Below are positions 1 to 8,828 of a DNA stretch of 64,000 nucleotides, in pieces. Made by a program: the position numbers and the translations under genes. The notes under the pieces are model-generated. The model was not told the origin of the DNA, made no database searches, and saw only the letters and a list, made by a program, of their open reading frames with translations. Position 1 is the stretch's first letter; every line of letters starts with the position of its first letter. Source of the DNA: Pseudomonas fluorescens. Its GTDB lineage: Bacteria > Pseudomonadota > Gammaproteobacteria > Pseudomonadales > Pseudomonadaceae. Location of the stretch: assembly GCF_902497775.2 (NCBI RefSeq), contig NZ_OZ024668.1:333826-397825 (forward strand). The letters are read 5' to 3'.

Positions 1-2
1 GC

Positions 3-209
3 AAGGATGAAGAAGCGGTGCTCAACGAAGTCGAGCGCGGCGAGGACCATGCCCTCAAAGCCTACAAGGACGCCCTGGAAAAACTGGCCCGCCTCAACAC
101 CCTGCCAAGCAGCGAGGTCTATGCCCTGGTTGAACGTCAGTACCATGGCGTGCAGCGCAACCATGACCAGGTCAAGGCCCTGCGCAACCAGGCTCGCGCC
201 AGCTCTTAA
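3..209 (+). CDS. PA2169-family four-helix-bundle (DUF2383) protein, C-terminal part
   Basis: The 5' end lies outside the window; only the last 68 or so residues are visible, running in frame from base 3 to a TAA at 207-209. The fragment is charged and helical, with a short turn (LNTLPSS) between two helices and a final helix rich in Gln, His and Arg ending QARASS. This is the pattern of the C-terminal half of the PA2169/DUF2383 ferritin-like four-helix-bundle family, common in Pseudomonas and often stress-induced. Function is not established. Its stop overlaps by 4 nt the stop of the convergent diguanylate cyclase gene. Family assignment is from remembered sequence character. Confidence 0.65.
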   Translation, partial: KDEEAVLNEVERGEDHALKAYKDALEKLARLNTLPSSEVYALVERQYHGVQRNHDQVKALRNQARASS

Positions 210-1705
210 GCAGCGGCTTCGACGCGGTTGCGACCGTTGCCCTTGGCACGGTAAAGCGCCTCATCGGCAGCGCCCAGCAAGGTCTGAAGATCTTGCTGGG
301 CGCCTGGCGTGTGGCAACCGATACCGATGCTGACGGTGACCGGCGCGGTGTCATCGCCAAACGGCGGCAGTGCTTCAACGGCTGCACGAATACGTTCGGC
401 CAGCAGCAGTGCCCCCGACAGTTCCGTCTCCGGCAACACCACCAGAAATTCCTCGCCACCATAGCGCGCGGCCAGGTCGGCCGGGCGGCGGATGCTGTTG
501 GCAATCGTTGCGGCCACCTGGCGCAAGGCGGCATCGCCGCCCGGATGACCATGGCGATCGTTGAAGGCCTTGAAGTGATCGACATCGACCATCAGCACCG
601 CCAGTGGCCGGGCATTGCGCAGGCTGCGCGCCCATTCCTGGCGCAGTACCTGATCCAGGCGCCGACGGTTGGCAAGGCCGGTCAGGCTGTCGGTGGCGGC
701 CAGCGCCGCCAGGCCTTGTTCGGCGCTCTGCCGGCGGCGCAGCTCACGGCCCAGCAGCAGGGTCAGCCAGAGAATACCGATGCACAGCACGCCGGTCGCC
801 ACGCTCACCAGCAGCGCGGTGCGCCGCCACGACTCAAAGACCTCATCGGCCGAGTGGGCGACGATGACGATCAGCGGCAAGTCGCCGACCCGGGCGAAGG
901 TGAACAGGCGCTCTTTGCCGGTACGGGTAGAAACCCCGGCAAAGGTGCCGCTGACATCGGCGCGCATGCGCTGAAAGTTTGGCCGGTCGCTGTAGTTCTG
1001 GCCGATGCGTGGCTCGTCGGGCGTACCCGGCTGGCGTACCAGCAGGGCACCGTCGATGTTCATCAGGTTGATGCTGCTGTCGCGACCGATGTCCAGGCGC
1101 TGGAACAGCGCGCTGAAGTACGACAGGCGCAAGGCGCCGGCAGCCACGCCGAGAAATTCGCCGTGGGGCCCGGAAATCCGCCGGCTGAAACTGATGCACC
1201 AGTCCAGGTCGCCCAACCGTGCCTTGAAGGGCTGGCCAATGACCAGGCCCAGATCAGGGTTGTCGCGGTGCTGCTGAAAGTCTTTGCTGTCGGCGAAATT
1301 GGCCAGGCGCGGGACGGGGCTGGTGGAGTCGGCGACTACATTGCCCCTGGCGTCGAGCCAAAGGATATCGCCGCGTACCGGTGCGGTAACGGCCTGGTTG
1401 AACAGAATCTGTTGGCGCAGCTCGAGAGGTACGGCGAGCAGTTCCGGGCGCTGCACGGCCCAGATCAGGCCTTGCAGTGAGAGGTCATAGAGTTCGACAT
1501 TGCGCACGATGTCGCTTTCGATCAGTTGCACGATATTGCTGGCCGAGCGTGCGGCGGCCTGTTCGACACTGCTGCGTTCGCGCATCAACAGGAAGGTGAC
1601 GATGGCGACGATAGCGAGCACCGCGAGGCAACTGCCCAGATTGAGGATCAGCTCCGGATGAGACTTGTACAGGGCGGATCGCTGGGATCGGGTGGGCAAC
1701 GTCAT
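206..1705 (-). CDS. Membrane-bound diguanylate cyclase with periplasmic sensor domain
   Basis: Makes the second messenger c-di-GMP from two GTP. With the ATG at 1705 the protein is 499 residues: a transmembrane helix at about 21-40, a periplasmic dCache/PDC-like sensor region to about 295, a second helix at about 298-318, and a C-terminal GGDEF domain. The active-site signature is GGEEF (about residues 416-420), a functional variant. An RPAD motif five residues upstream matches the RxxD inhibitory site, so product feedback inhibition is likely. The frame is open 28 codons further upstream, but that extension is Pro/Arg-rich and precedes no membrane helix, so I prefer 1705. The ligand of the sensor domain cannot be read from sequence. 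Confidence 0.9.
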   Translation of the reverse strand: MTLPTRSQRSALYKSHPELILNLGSCLAVLAIVAIVTFLLMRERSSVEQAAARSASNIVQLIESDIVRNVELYDLSLQGLIWAVQRPELLAVPLELRQQILFNQAVTAPVRGDILWLDARGNVVADSTSPVPRLANFADSKDFQQHRDNPDLGLVIGQPFKARLGDLDWCISFSRRISGPHGEFLGVAAGALRLSYFSALFQRLDIGRDSSINLMNIDGALLVRQPGTPDEPRIGQNYSDRPNFQRMRADVSGTFAGVSTRTGKERLFTFARVGDLPLIVIVAHSADEVFESWRRTALLVSVATGVLCIGILWLTLLLGRELRRRQSAEQGLAALAATDSLTGLANRRRLDQVLRQEWARSLRNARPLAVLMVDVDHFKAFNDRHGHPGGDAALRQVAATIANSIRRPADLAARYGGEEFLVVLPETELSGALLLAERIRAAVEALPPFGDDTAPVTVSIGIGCHTPGAQQDLQTLLGAADEALYRAKGNGRNRVEAAA

Positions 1706-1814
1706 GTTCACTGATGCCGAAGGCCGTCTAGAAAGTGCGGTATTACTGCGCGGCGGCCGTATTCTAGGGGGCCAAGGATTGTCGGACAAGGATTTAATCG
1801 TGTCTTCTGACGAA

Positions 1815-1886
1815 TGTGGGAGCGGGTTTGCCCGGCGATTGCGATGAGTCAGTCACATCGCATCGCGAGGCAAGCTCGCTCCTGCA
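1815..1886. repeat. Inverted pair of Pseudomonas REP elements
   Basis: Two REP-like copies face each other: one at 1815-1839 (starting TGTGGGAGCGGGTTTG) and its inverse at 1861-1886 (ATCGCGAGGCAAGCTCGCTC). They lie between the 5' end of the diguanylate cyclase gene and the 3' end of the porin gene. Such pairs can form a long hairpin and may stabilise the 3' end of the porin transcript. Confidence 0.8.
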
Positions 1887-1893
1887 TGGTTGA

Positions 1894-3225
1894 TCAGAAA
1901 ATGTTCAGCGGGTAGTCAACGATCACCCGGTACTCGTCGACATCGTTATCGATCGCCGAGTAACCCTGCGTACCACGGTGCGAGGCCCAGCGCAGCAGTA
2001 CCGAAAGGTCCTTGAGCTGGCCTTCCTGGAACACGTACTGCAGGTCGACGTCACGTTCCCAGTGCTGGGCGTTCTCACCCTCGGCGTTGTACCAGTGGCG
2101 GTAGCCAACGCTGTTGGGGTCGACCTTGCTCATGTCCAGCTCACCGCGCGAGTAGGACACAATCGAGGTCAGGCCCGGGATGCCGGCACCGGCGAAGTCG
2201 TAGGCGTATTTGAGCTTCCACGAGCGTTCGTTGGGGCCGTTGAAGTCCGAGTAGATCTGCGAGTTGTCCAGGAACACGCTGTCGCCCTGGTTGATGTAGT
2301 CGAACGGGGTGTTGCCGTTGACCCGCTGGTACACCGCCGTGAGGCTGTTGTAGCCGACGTTGACGGTGAAATGCAGGCTGTAGGTGTTGTTGTCGATGTG
2401 CCCGAGCAGCGCCTGGCCGGTGTCCTGGGTGTGATAGAAGTGCAGGCCGGGGTTGAGGCTGACCAGTTCGTTGAGCTGCCAGGTGTAGTCGAGGTCGAAG
2501 TAGTACTGGTTCCAGATGTCCTTGAGCTCGGCGGCATACAGGCTCGAGGTCAGGTTCGGCACGCCGCTCCAGGCGGCGCCCACCCAGTTCAGGTGACGGC
2601 TGTCGCGCTCGTCCGGAAGCTTGCCGTAGAAGGTGTTGATGCGCCGGTGGCCGCTCTGGTTATAGGGCTTGGTGAAGCTGGCCTGGCCGGCTTCGAGCAT
2701 CACCCCGTCAAAGCTGTGGTTGGTGATGCTGACGCCGCGGAAGGTCTGCGGCAGCATGCGCGACTCGCCACCGGCGATCACCGGGTTGGTGAGGAACAGG
2801 TCGCCAGCCTTGAGCTCGGTGTCGAAGGCTTTCATCTTCAGCGCAGCGCCGGCGGTGGAGAACGAATCATGGGCCTTGCCCGGCTCGCCATTAGCCTTGG
2901 TGTTGATCGGCAGGATGCTGGAACCGGAGGTGCCGCCACCGCCGTCGAGTTTCAGCCCGAGCATGGCGTGGGCATCCAGGCCGAAACCGACCGTGCCTGG
3001 GGTGTAGCCGGATTCGAACTTACCGAGAAAACCCTGGCCCCATTCGCGGTTGTCACGCACACCTGGCAGCAGCTGGTTGCGGTTCAGGTAGTAGTTGCGT
3101 GCGTGCACGTTGAGGCTCGACCCTTCGATAAAACCTTCGGCCTTTTCCTCGTCAGCCTGGGCGGTGAAGGGCATCGTTGCAGCCAATGCAACGAACAGTG
3201 GGGTGAAGCGTAAAGCAGTGTTCAC
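1894..3225 (-). CDS. OprD-family outer membrane porin
   Basis: A 443-residue outer membrane beta-barrel of the OprD/OccD-OccK family, which in Pseudomonas takes up small substrates such as amino acids or carboxylates. It begins with a signal peptide cut after about residue 24 (ATMPFTAQA), followed by the family-typical mature start [19 protein letters not shown], and ends in a C-terminal Phe (YPLNIF) as outer membrane barrels do. The start is GTG at 3225, supported by a strong AAGGAGT nine bases upstream. Length fits the family. The substrate is not predictable and no catabolic neighbour gives a hint. It stands alone. Confidence 0.92.
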   Translation of the reverse strand: MNTALRFTPLFVALAATMPFTAQADEEKAEGFIEGSSLNVHARNYYLNRNQLLPGVRDNREWGQGFLGKFESGYTPGTVGFGLDAHAMLGLKLDGGGGTSGSSILPINTKANGEPGKAHDSFSTAGAALKMKAFDTELKAGDLFLTNPVIAGGESRMLPQTFRGVSITNHSFDGVMLEAGQASFTKPYNQSGHRRINTFYGKLPDERDSRHLNWVGAAWSGVPNLTSSLYAAELKDIWNQYYFDLDYTWQLNELVSLNPGLHFYHTQDTGQALLGHIDNNTYSLHFTVNVGYNSLTAVYQRVNGNTPFDYINQGDSVFLDNSQIYSDFNGPNERSWKLKYAYDFAGAGIPGLTSIVSYSRGELDMSKVDPNSVGYRHWYNAEGENAQHWERDVDLQYVFQEGQLKDLSVLLRWASHRGTQGYSAIDNDVDEYRVIVDYPLNIF

Positions 3226-3327
3226 CGGTGTGGACTCCTTGGGGTGAATGTACGGCAGTTTTTATTGTGCGAAAGACGATCGTGTAATGAACAAACGGGC
3301 CAGCAGGCTGGCACTTTTCGGCACACG

Positions 3328-3357
3328 AAAAAAAAGCCGCTGATCGGCAGCGGCTTT
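3328..3357 (-). terminator. Rho-independent terminator of the small exported-protein gene
   Basis: A perfect 10-bp stem (AAAGCCGCTG 3333-3342 with CAGCGGCTTT 3348-3357, five-base loop) is followed on the minus strand by a run of eight T (3335-3328). It sits downstream of the gene at 3432-3647 and upstream of the porin start, isolating the two transcripts. Confidence 0.9.
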
Positions 3358-3431
3358 GAAAGACAACCGCACAGGCGCTCAAGTCACCTGTGCGGGCATC
3401 GAGGGAGTCGAAGGGGTGGAACGTGGCTCTA

Positions 3432-3647
3432 TCAGCTCTCGGAAGCGTCACTTGCCTCAGCCTTGGAAGCGGTCTGTTCCAGGCTTTGCGCCTGCTCGGC
3501 CTTGTGTGTGGCGATGGCTTCCTGGACGACGGCGGCACGCTCGGCATTACGGGCAACAAAGGCCTGGGATTCTTCAGCCATGGCCAGTGGCGACAGCAAC
3601 AGGGACGACAGGACGAATACGCTGGCAACACCCATACTGTTGGACAT
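3432..3647 (-). CDS. Small exported protein of unknown function
   Basis: A 71-residue protein with a clear signal peptide (hydrophobic ASVFVLSSLLLSPLAMA, cleavage expected before EESQAF), leaving a short, charged, alanine- and glutamate-rich helical mature part. The ATG at 3647 is preferred over a TTG nine bases upstream because AAGAAGG lies nine bases before it. It has its own terminator downstream. Not a family I can name; small Ala/Glu-rich periplasmic proteins of this kind are frequent in Pseudomonas and poorly characterised. Confidence 0.75.
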   Translation of the reverse strand: MSNSMGVASVFVLSSLLLSPLAMAEESQAFVARNAERAAVVQEAIATHKAEQAQSLEQTASKAEASDASES

Positions 3648-3761
3648 TTGCAACAACCTTCTTGCTTGGCAAGTGTGGATTAGGTCTGACTAAATTAGTC
3701 GGAAATGGGCGTGGGAAACAGTTACTTTTGGGATAAGAACTGTTGCGTCAAAGGTAATAGT

Positions 3762-3787
3762 CATCGCGGGCTTGACCCGCGATGAGG
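3762..3787. repeat. REP-like palindrome
   Basis: ATCGCGGG and CCCGCGAT form a perfect 8-bp stem around CTTGA (3763-3783), matching the core of the other REP copies in this window. It lies just downstream of the sensor kinase stop. Confidence 0.7.
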
Positions 3788-3790
3788 CCC

Positions 3791-5173
3791 TCAAGCTGGC
3801 AACAGGATCCCGAAGGTATTGGCCCCCGCCTGGCTGCGCACAAACACGCTGCCGCCATGCATCAGGGCAATCGCCTTGACGATCGCCAGCCCCAGCCCGT
3901 GGTTGCCCGCGCCGCTGTTGCTGCGCGCTGCATCCACCCGGTAGAAGCGCTCGAACAGCATCGCCAGGTGTTCCTCGCCAATCGCCGGCCCCGGGTTGCT
4001 CACGGCGATGCTCACCTGGCCGTCCTGCGCCTCGATACGCACCTGGATTACCTGCTCGGGCAAGGTGTGTTGCACCGCATTGTTCAGCAGGTTGATCAGC
4101 GCCCGGCGCAATTGGGCCTTTTCGATCCGGGCCTGGGCATCGCCACTGACCTGCACGCGGATGCGCGCGTCTTCGAGGATGTAATCCAGGTAGTCGAGGG
4201 TGGTCGCCACTTCTTCGGCAAGCGAGCTGCAGGTCAGGGCGGTGGCCTTGCTGCCCTGGTCGGCGCTGGCGAGGAACAGCATGTCGTTGATGATGCTGCG
4301 CAGGCGTTCCAGCTCTTCAAGGTTCGATTGCAGCACCTCGAAGTAGTGCTCGGCGCTGCGCCCACGGGTCAGGGCAACCTGGGTCTGGCCGATCAGGTTG
4401 GTCAGCGGCGAGCGCAGCTCGTGGGCGACATCGGCGTTGAAGGCTTCCAAACGGCTGTAGGCCAGGTCGACACGCTCAAGGGTTGAGTTGAACGCACTGG
4501 CAAACTGTGCCAGCTCCGGCGCCAGGTCGGCCAGTTGCAGGCGCCCGCTCAGGCGCGGTGGCGCCAGCTTCTGTGCTTCAGCCGACAGCGCCAGCAGCGG
4601 GCGCAGGCCATAGCGCGCCACCCAGTAACCGAGCAACGAGGCCAGCAGCACGCCAAACACCGACAGGCTGATGATCGCCACCAGCAAGGTGTGCTGGGTG
4701 TGCCAGAAGGTCTCGGTGTCGATGCCGATCAGAAAGCGCAGGGCCGGGCGCGTGCCCATGGCCGGCAGTTCGCTGACCAGCACCTTGTACGGGTAGGGGC
4801 TGCCGGCCAGGCGCAGGTCGCGCATGCCCAGCGGGCCCAGGGCAAAGTCGCGGATGCTGGCATCCGGCTGGCCGTACTCGAACGGGCTGCCGCCACTGAC
4901 CACCCAGAAGCGGATGCGCCGGTCTTCTTCGCTGAGCAGGTTGAGCTTGTTGGTGATTTTCAGCCAGTGCTCGCGGGTGTCGTAACGGGTCAGCGACGAC
5001 TCAAGCACGCTGAAGCGCGCTTCAAGCTCGGCGGTGGGCAGCAGGTCGAGGCTGCGGTCGACCTGTTTGTACAGCGCCGTGCCAATCACCAGAAACACAC
5101 CCAGCGCCACCAGGGTGAACAGCGCGCTCAGGCGCAGGGCGATGGAGTTAGTCGGCACGGTTTTCCAGAACAT
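3791..5173 (-). CDS. Heavy-metal-type sensor histidine kinase
   Basis: Membrane sensor kinase of 460 residues, the partner of the response regulator directly upstream. It has a transmembrane helix near 13-33, a periplasmic sensor stretch to about 160, a second helix near 162-184, a HAMP-like linker, the phosphorylated histidine in HELRSPLTNL (His251), an N-box (LINLLNNAVQHT, about 359-370) and a G-box (GLGLAIVKAI). This architecture resembles the CusS/CopS/IrlS branch. The start overlaps the end of the regulator gene by 26 nt, indicating translational coupling. It is the last gene of an operon with an RND pump, so it probably controls that pump; the signal is unknown. Confidence 0.9.
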   Translation of the reverse strand: MFWKTVPTNSIALRLSALFTLVALGVFLVIGTALYKQVDRSLDLLPTAELEARFSVLESSLTRYDTREHWLKITNKLNLLSEEDRRIRFWVVSGGSPFEYGQPDASIRDFALGPLGMRDLRLAGSPYPYKVLVSELPAMGTRPALRFLIGIDTETFWHTQHTLLVAIISLSVFGVLLASLLGYWVARYGLRPLLALSAEAQKLAPPRLSGRLQLADLAPELAQFASAFNSTLERVDLAYSRLEAFNADVAHELRSPLTNLIGQTQVALTRGRSAEHYFEVLQSNLEELERLRSIINDMLFLASADQGSKATALTCSSLAEEVATTLDYLDYILEDARIRVQVSGDAQARIEKAQLRRALINLLNNAVQHTLPEQVIQVRIEAQDGQVSIAVSNPGPAIGEEHLAMLFERFYRVDAARSNSGAGNHGLGLAIVKAIALMHGGSVFVRSQAGANTFGILLPA

Positions 5174-5822
5174 AGCCCATGCCTCGTATGGTGTGCAGCA
5201 GTTTGGTTTCGAACGGGCCGTCGAGCTTGGCGCGCAGGCGCTTGATTGCCACTTCGACGACGTTGGCGTCGCTGTCGAAATTGATGTCCCAGACCAGCTC
5301 GGCGATGGCCGTCTTCGATAAAATCTCGCCGTGCCGGCGGGCCAGCACGCTGAGCAGCGAGAACTCCTTGGCGGTCAGGTCCAGGCGTTGCCCGGCGCGG
5401 CTGGCCTTGCGGCTGATCAGGTCGACCCAGAGGTCGGCGACCTGGATCTGCACCGGTTCATGGGCACCGCCACGGCGGGTCAGGGCTTGCAGGCGGGCGA
5501 CCAGTTCCAGGAACGAGAACGGCTTGCCAAGGTAATCGTCGGCGCCTTCGCGCAGGCCATGAATGCGGTCTTCGACCCGCTCGCGGGCGGTGAGCATGAT
5601 CACCGGCGTCTGCTTGCGCGCACGCAAGGCGCGCAGCACGCCGAAGCCGTCCAGGCCCGGGAGCATCACATCGAGGACGATTACTGCGTAGTCACCTTCC
5701 AGGGCCATGTGCAGGCCATCGATACCATCGCGCGCCAGGTCCACGGTAAAGCCTTGCTCGCTCAGGCCGTGGTGCAGGTAATCGGCGGTCTTTTCTTCAT
5801 CTTCGATAATCAGCACACGCAT
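5148..5822 (-). CDS. OmpR-family response regulator (CusR/CopR-like)
   Basis: A 224-residue two-domain transcription factor. The receiver domain has the acidic pair (IEDEE), the phospho-acceptor Asp51 (VLDVMLPGLDGF) and the conserved Lys in DDYLGKPFSF. The C-terminal winged helix ends in the usual IRGMGYVLE. It lies 9 nt downstream of the RND pump gene and overlaps the kinase gene, so pump, regulator and kinase are probably one transcript under autogenous control. Target promoter sites were not identified. Confidence 0.93.
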   Translation of the reverse strand: MRVLIIEDEEKTADYLHHGLSEQGFTVDLARDGIDGLHMALEGDYAVIVLDVMLPGLDGFGVLRALRARKQTPVIMLTARERVEDRIHGLREGADDYLGKPFSFLELVARLQALTRRGGAHEPVQIQVADLWVDLISRKASRAGQRLDLTAKEFSLLSVLARRHGEILSKTAIAELVWDINFDSDANVVEVAIKRLRAKLDGPFETKLLHTIRGMGYVLENRAD

Positions 5823-5831
5823 GATCGGCTC

Positions 5832-8828
5832 TCAACTGGCATCGGATTGCGCCAGGGTCACGGCCGTCTGGCGCCGGTGGAACAGGCGCTCCAGGGCCAA
5901 GTATATGACCGGTGTGGTGAACAGTGTCAGCGCCTGGCTGACCAGCAGCCCGCCAACCACGGCAATGCCCAGCGGCTGGCGCAGCTCGGCGCCGGCGCCC
6001 ATACCGAACATCAGCGGCACGGCGCCGAGCAGGGCGGCGAGGGTGGTCATCATGATCGGCCGAAAGCGCGTCAGGCAGGCTTGGTGGATCGCCTCTTCGG
6101 CGCTCAGGCCCTGACGGCGCTGGGCATCGAGGGCGAAGTCGATAAGCAGGATGCCGTTCTTCTTGACGATGCCGATCAACAGCACGATGCCGATCAGGCC
6201 CATGATCGAGAAGTCCTGGCCCGACAGCCACAACAGCGTCAGGGCGCCGAGGCCGGCCGAGGGCAGGGTGGAGATGATGGTCAGCGGATGGACGAAACTC
6301 TCGTAGAGCACGCCGAGGATGATGTACACCGCCACCAGTGCGGCAAGGATCAGCCATGGCTGGCTCGACAGCGAACTCTGGAAGGCCTGGGCCGCGCCCT
6401 GGAAGGTGCCGATGATCGAGTCGGGCATGCCCAGTTCGCGCTGGGTGCGTTCGAGGATCTGCACCGCATCGCCCAGGGCCACGCCGGGGGCCAGGTTGAA
6501 CGACAGGTTGGCGGCCGGGAACAGGCCGTCATGGGCGATCGACAGTGGCCCGGTGCTCGGCGGCGCGACCTTGGCCAGCACCGACAGCGGCACCATCTCG
6601 CCGCTCAGCGGTGAGCGCAGGTAGAAGTAGTTGAGGCTTTCGGCCTTGCCGCGCTGACGGGCGTCGAGTTCGAGAATCACCTTGTACTGGTTGGTCTCGG
6701 TCTGGAACTCGCTGATCTGCCGCTGGCCGAAGGCATCGTACAGCGCCTGGTCGACGTCGCTGGTGGTCAGTCCGAAGCGCGCCGCAGCCTTGCGGTCGAT
6801 GTCGATGCGGGTGACGCTGGCGCCCAGTTGCAGGTCGTTGGACAGGTCGCGAAAGGCCGGGTTGGCCTTCAGGCGTTCGGTCAGGCGCTGGGTCCAGAGG
6901 TTCAGCGCCGGGCCGTCGTTACTCTTGAGCACGTACTGGTACTGGCTGCGGCTCGGCCCGGAGCTCAGGTTGATGTCCTGGCCAGCACGCATGTACAGGA
7001 CTACACCCGGCACTTTGGCCAGTTTCGGCCGCAGGCGGTCGATGAATTCGCTGGCCGACACGTCGCGATCACCACGATCCTTGAGGGCAATCCAGAAGCG
7101 GCCGTTGGCGATGGTCTGGTTGCTGCCGGTCACCCCGACGGCGTGGGAGAAGGCCCGTACTGCCGGGTCGGCTTCGACGATCTTGGCCAGTGCCTGGTGT
7201 TTTTCGAGCATGTCCGGGTAGGACACATCGGCTGCCGCCTCGCTGGTGCCGAGTACGAAGCCGGTGTCCTGCACCGGGAAGAAGCCTTTGGGTATCGCAA
7301 TGTAACCGACCACTGCCAAGGCGAAGGTCAGGCCGAAAATACCCAGCATCAGCCGCTGGTGGGCCAGGGCCTTGACCAGCCCGCGCTCGTACCAGCCGAG
7401 CAGGCGGCTGGGGGTGTCATGCGCGTTGTGCTGCGGGCGGCGCCGCCCAACCACGCCGCCCATGAACAGCAACGGAATGAACGCGGCAATCAGCGAGAAG
7501 CTGATCGACACCACGGTAAAGCCGATCTCGCCCGAGCCCTTGATGGCTGCCTCGCGCATGCTGTCGCCGGCTTCCAGGTGGCGGTGAATGTTCTCCACCA
7601 CCACGATGGCGTCATCGACCACAAAGCCCACGGAGATGACGATGGCCACCAGGGTCAGGTTGTTCAGGCTGAAACCGAACAGGTACATCAGGGCGAAGCT
7701 GGCCACCAGCGACACGCCGAGCACGCTGGAAACGATCAGGGTCGCCGACCATTGGCGCAGGAACAGCGCCATCACCCCGATCACCAGCAGCACGGCGATC
7801 ATCAGGGTGATCTCCACCTCGTGCAGGGAGGCGCGGATGGTCTGGGTGCGGTCGTTGAGCACCGATACCTGTACTGACGCCGGCAGCATCTGCTCAAGCC
7901 CCGGCAAAGCCTCCATGACCCCATCGACGGTATCGACGATATTTGCTCCGGGTTGGCGGAACACCACCAGGTTCAGGCCTTGCTGCTCGCCGGACCAGGC
8001 TTTGACATAGGCGTTTTCGGCGCCGTTGATGACCTTGGCGACATCCTGCAGGTGCACGGGCGCGCCGTCGCGGTACGAGACGATCAGTTGCGCGTATTCC
8101 TCAGGGTGAAACAACTGGTCGTTGGTGGCGATGGTCGACACGCTGTTCTGCCCGTACAGCGCGCCCTTGGCCAGGTTCAGGCTGGTTTGCTGGATGGCCT
8201 GGCGCAGGTCGGCCAGGGTCAGGCCCAACGCCGCGAGTTTTTCTGGCTGGGCCTGCACGCGGATGGCCGGGCGCAATTGCCCGGTGATGTTGATCAGGCC
8301 GACTCCGTCGATCTGGCTCAGTTGGCGGGCCAGCAGGGTTTCGGCGTAGTCGCTGAGCTCGTTGGCCGGCATCTGCGCCGAGCTCACGGTAAGGATCAGC
8401 ACCGGGCTGTCGGCCGGGTTGACCTTGCGCCAGGTCGGCGGGCTGGGCATGTCCTGGGGCAGGCGCGCGGTGGCGGTGTTGATCGCGGCCTGGACTTCCT
8501 GGGCGGCGGTGTCGATGCTCTTGTCGAGGGTGAACTGCAGGATCAGGTTGGTCGAGCCCAGGGCGCTGCTGGAGGTCATCTGGGTCATGCCAGGGATGGC
8601 GCTGAACTGCACCTCAAGCGGCGTTGCTACCGATGACGCCATGGTTTCCGGGCTGGCGCCGGGCAGTTGTGCGGTGACCTGGATGGTTGGGAAGTCGGCT
8701 TCAGGCAGCGGCGCCACCGGCAGGCGCGGGAAGGCGATGACCCCGAGCAGCACCAGGGCGAAGGTCAGCAGCAGGGTGGCGATCGGGCGGTCGATGCACC
8801 AGGCGCTAATCGAGCCGCGCGGGTTCAT
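5832..8828 (-). CDS. RND efflux transporter of the MdtB/MdtC type, apparently lacking helix 6
   Basis: Inner-membrane proton-driven exporter of 998 residues in the MdtBC/MuxBC branch of the hydrophobe/amphiphile RND family. The start MNPRGSISAWCIDRPIATLL, the proton-relay pair Asp405-Asp406 (VGFVVDDAIVVVENI) and the C-terminal half all match the family. After helix 5 (IPLLFMGGVVGR, ending near 462) family members continue with a segment FREF followed by helix 6 ending in LTLTPM. Here the protein jumps straight to RRPQHNAHDTPS, the loop that normally follows helix 6. About 30 residues are missing in frame, matching the shortfall from a usual length near 1025-1040. The junction is a perfect palindrome GGGCGGCGCCGCCC at 7435-7448. 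Function of this allele is doubtful. The gene start overlaps the adaptor stop by 4 nt. Confidence 0.85.
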   Translation of the reverse strand: MNPRGSISAWCIDRPIATLLLTFALVLLGVIAFPRLPVAPLPEADFPTIQVTAQLPGASPETMASSVATPLEVQFSAIPGMTQMTSSSALGSTNLILQFTLDKSIDTAAQEVQAAINTATARLPQDMPSPPTWRKVNPADSPVLILTVSSAQMPANELSDYAETLLARQLSQIDGVGLINITGQLRPAIRVQAQPEKLAALGLTLADLRQAIQQTSLNLAKGALYGQNSVSTIATNDQLFHPEEYAQLIVSYRDGAPVHLQDVAKVINGAENAYVKAWSGEQQGLNLVVFRQPGANIVDTVDGVMEALPGLEQMLPASVQVSVLNDRTQTIRASLHEVEITLMIAVLLVIGVMALFLRQWSATLIVSSVLGVSLVASFALMYLFGFSLNNLTLVAIVISVGFVVDDAIVVVENIHRHLEAGDSMREAAIKGSGEIGFTVVSISFSLIAAFIPLLFMGGVVGRRRPQHNAHDTPSRLLGWYERGLVKALAHQRLMLGIFGLTFALAVVGYIAIPKGFFPVQDTGFVLGTSEAAADVSYPDMLEKHQALAKIVEADPAVRAFSHAVGVTGSNQTIANGRFWIALKDRGDRDVSASEFIDRLRPKLAKVPGVVLYMRAGQDINLSSGPSRSQYQYVLKSNDGPALNLWTQRLTERLKANPAFRDLSNDLQLGASVTRIDIDRKAAARFGLTTSDVDQALYDAFGQRQISEFQTETNQYKVILELDARQRGKAESLNYFYLRSPLSGEMVPLSVLAKVAPPSTGPLSIAHDGLFPAANLSFNLAPGVALGDAVQILERTQRELGMPDSIIGTFQGAAQAFQSSLSSQPWLILAALVAVYIILGVLYESFVHPLTIISTLPSAGLGALTLLWLSGQDFSIMGLIGIVLLIGIVKKNGILLIDFALDAQRRQGLSAEEAIHQACLTRFRPIMMTTLAALLGAVPLMFGMGAGAELRQPLGIAVVGGLLVSQALTLFTTPVIYLALERLFHRRQTAVTLAQSDAS

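Noticed and set aside
293..1480. Long plus-strand open frame of 395 codons opposite the diguanylate cyclase gene
   Set aside because: GC-rich antisense shadow: Gln/Ala/Gly/Val-rich, no domain, and the minus strand encodes a clear GGDEF protein.
1978..3213. Plus-strand open frame of 411 codons opposite the porin
   Set aside because: Antisense shadow of the OprD gene with no recognisable fold.
5331..6614. Plus-strand open frame of 427 codons opposite the response regulator and pump
   Set aside because: Covers parts of two real genes; low-complexity His/Gln/Ala composition.
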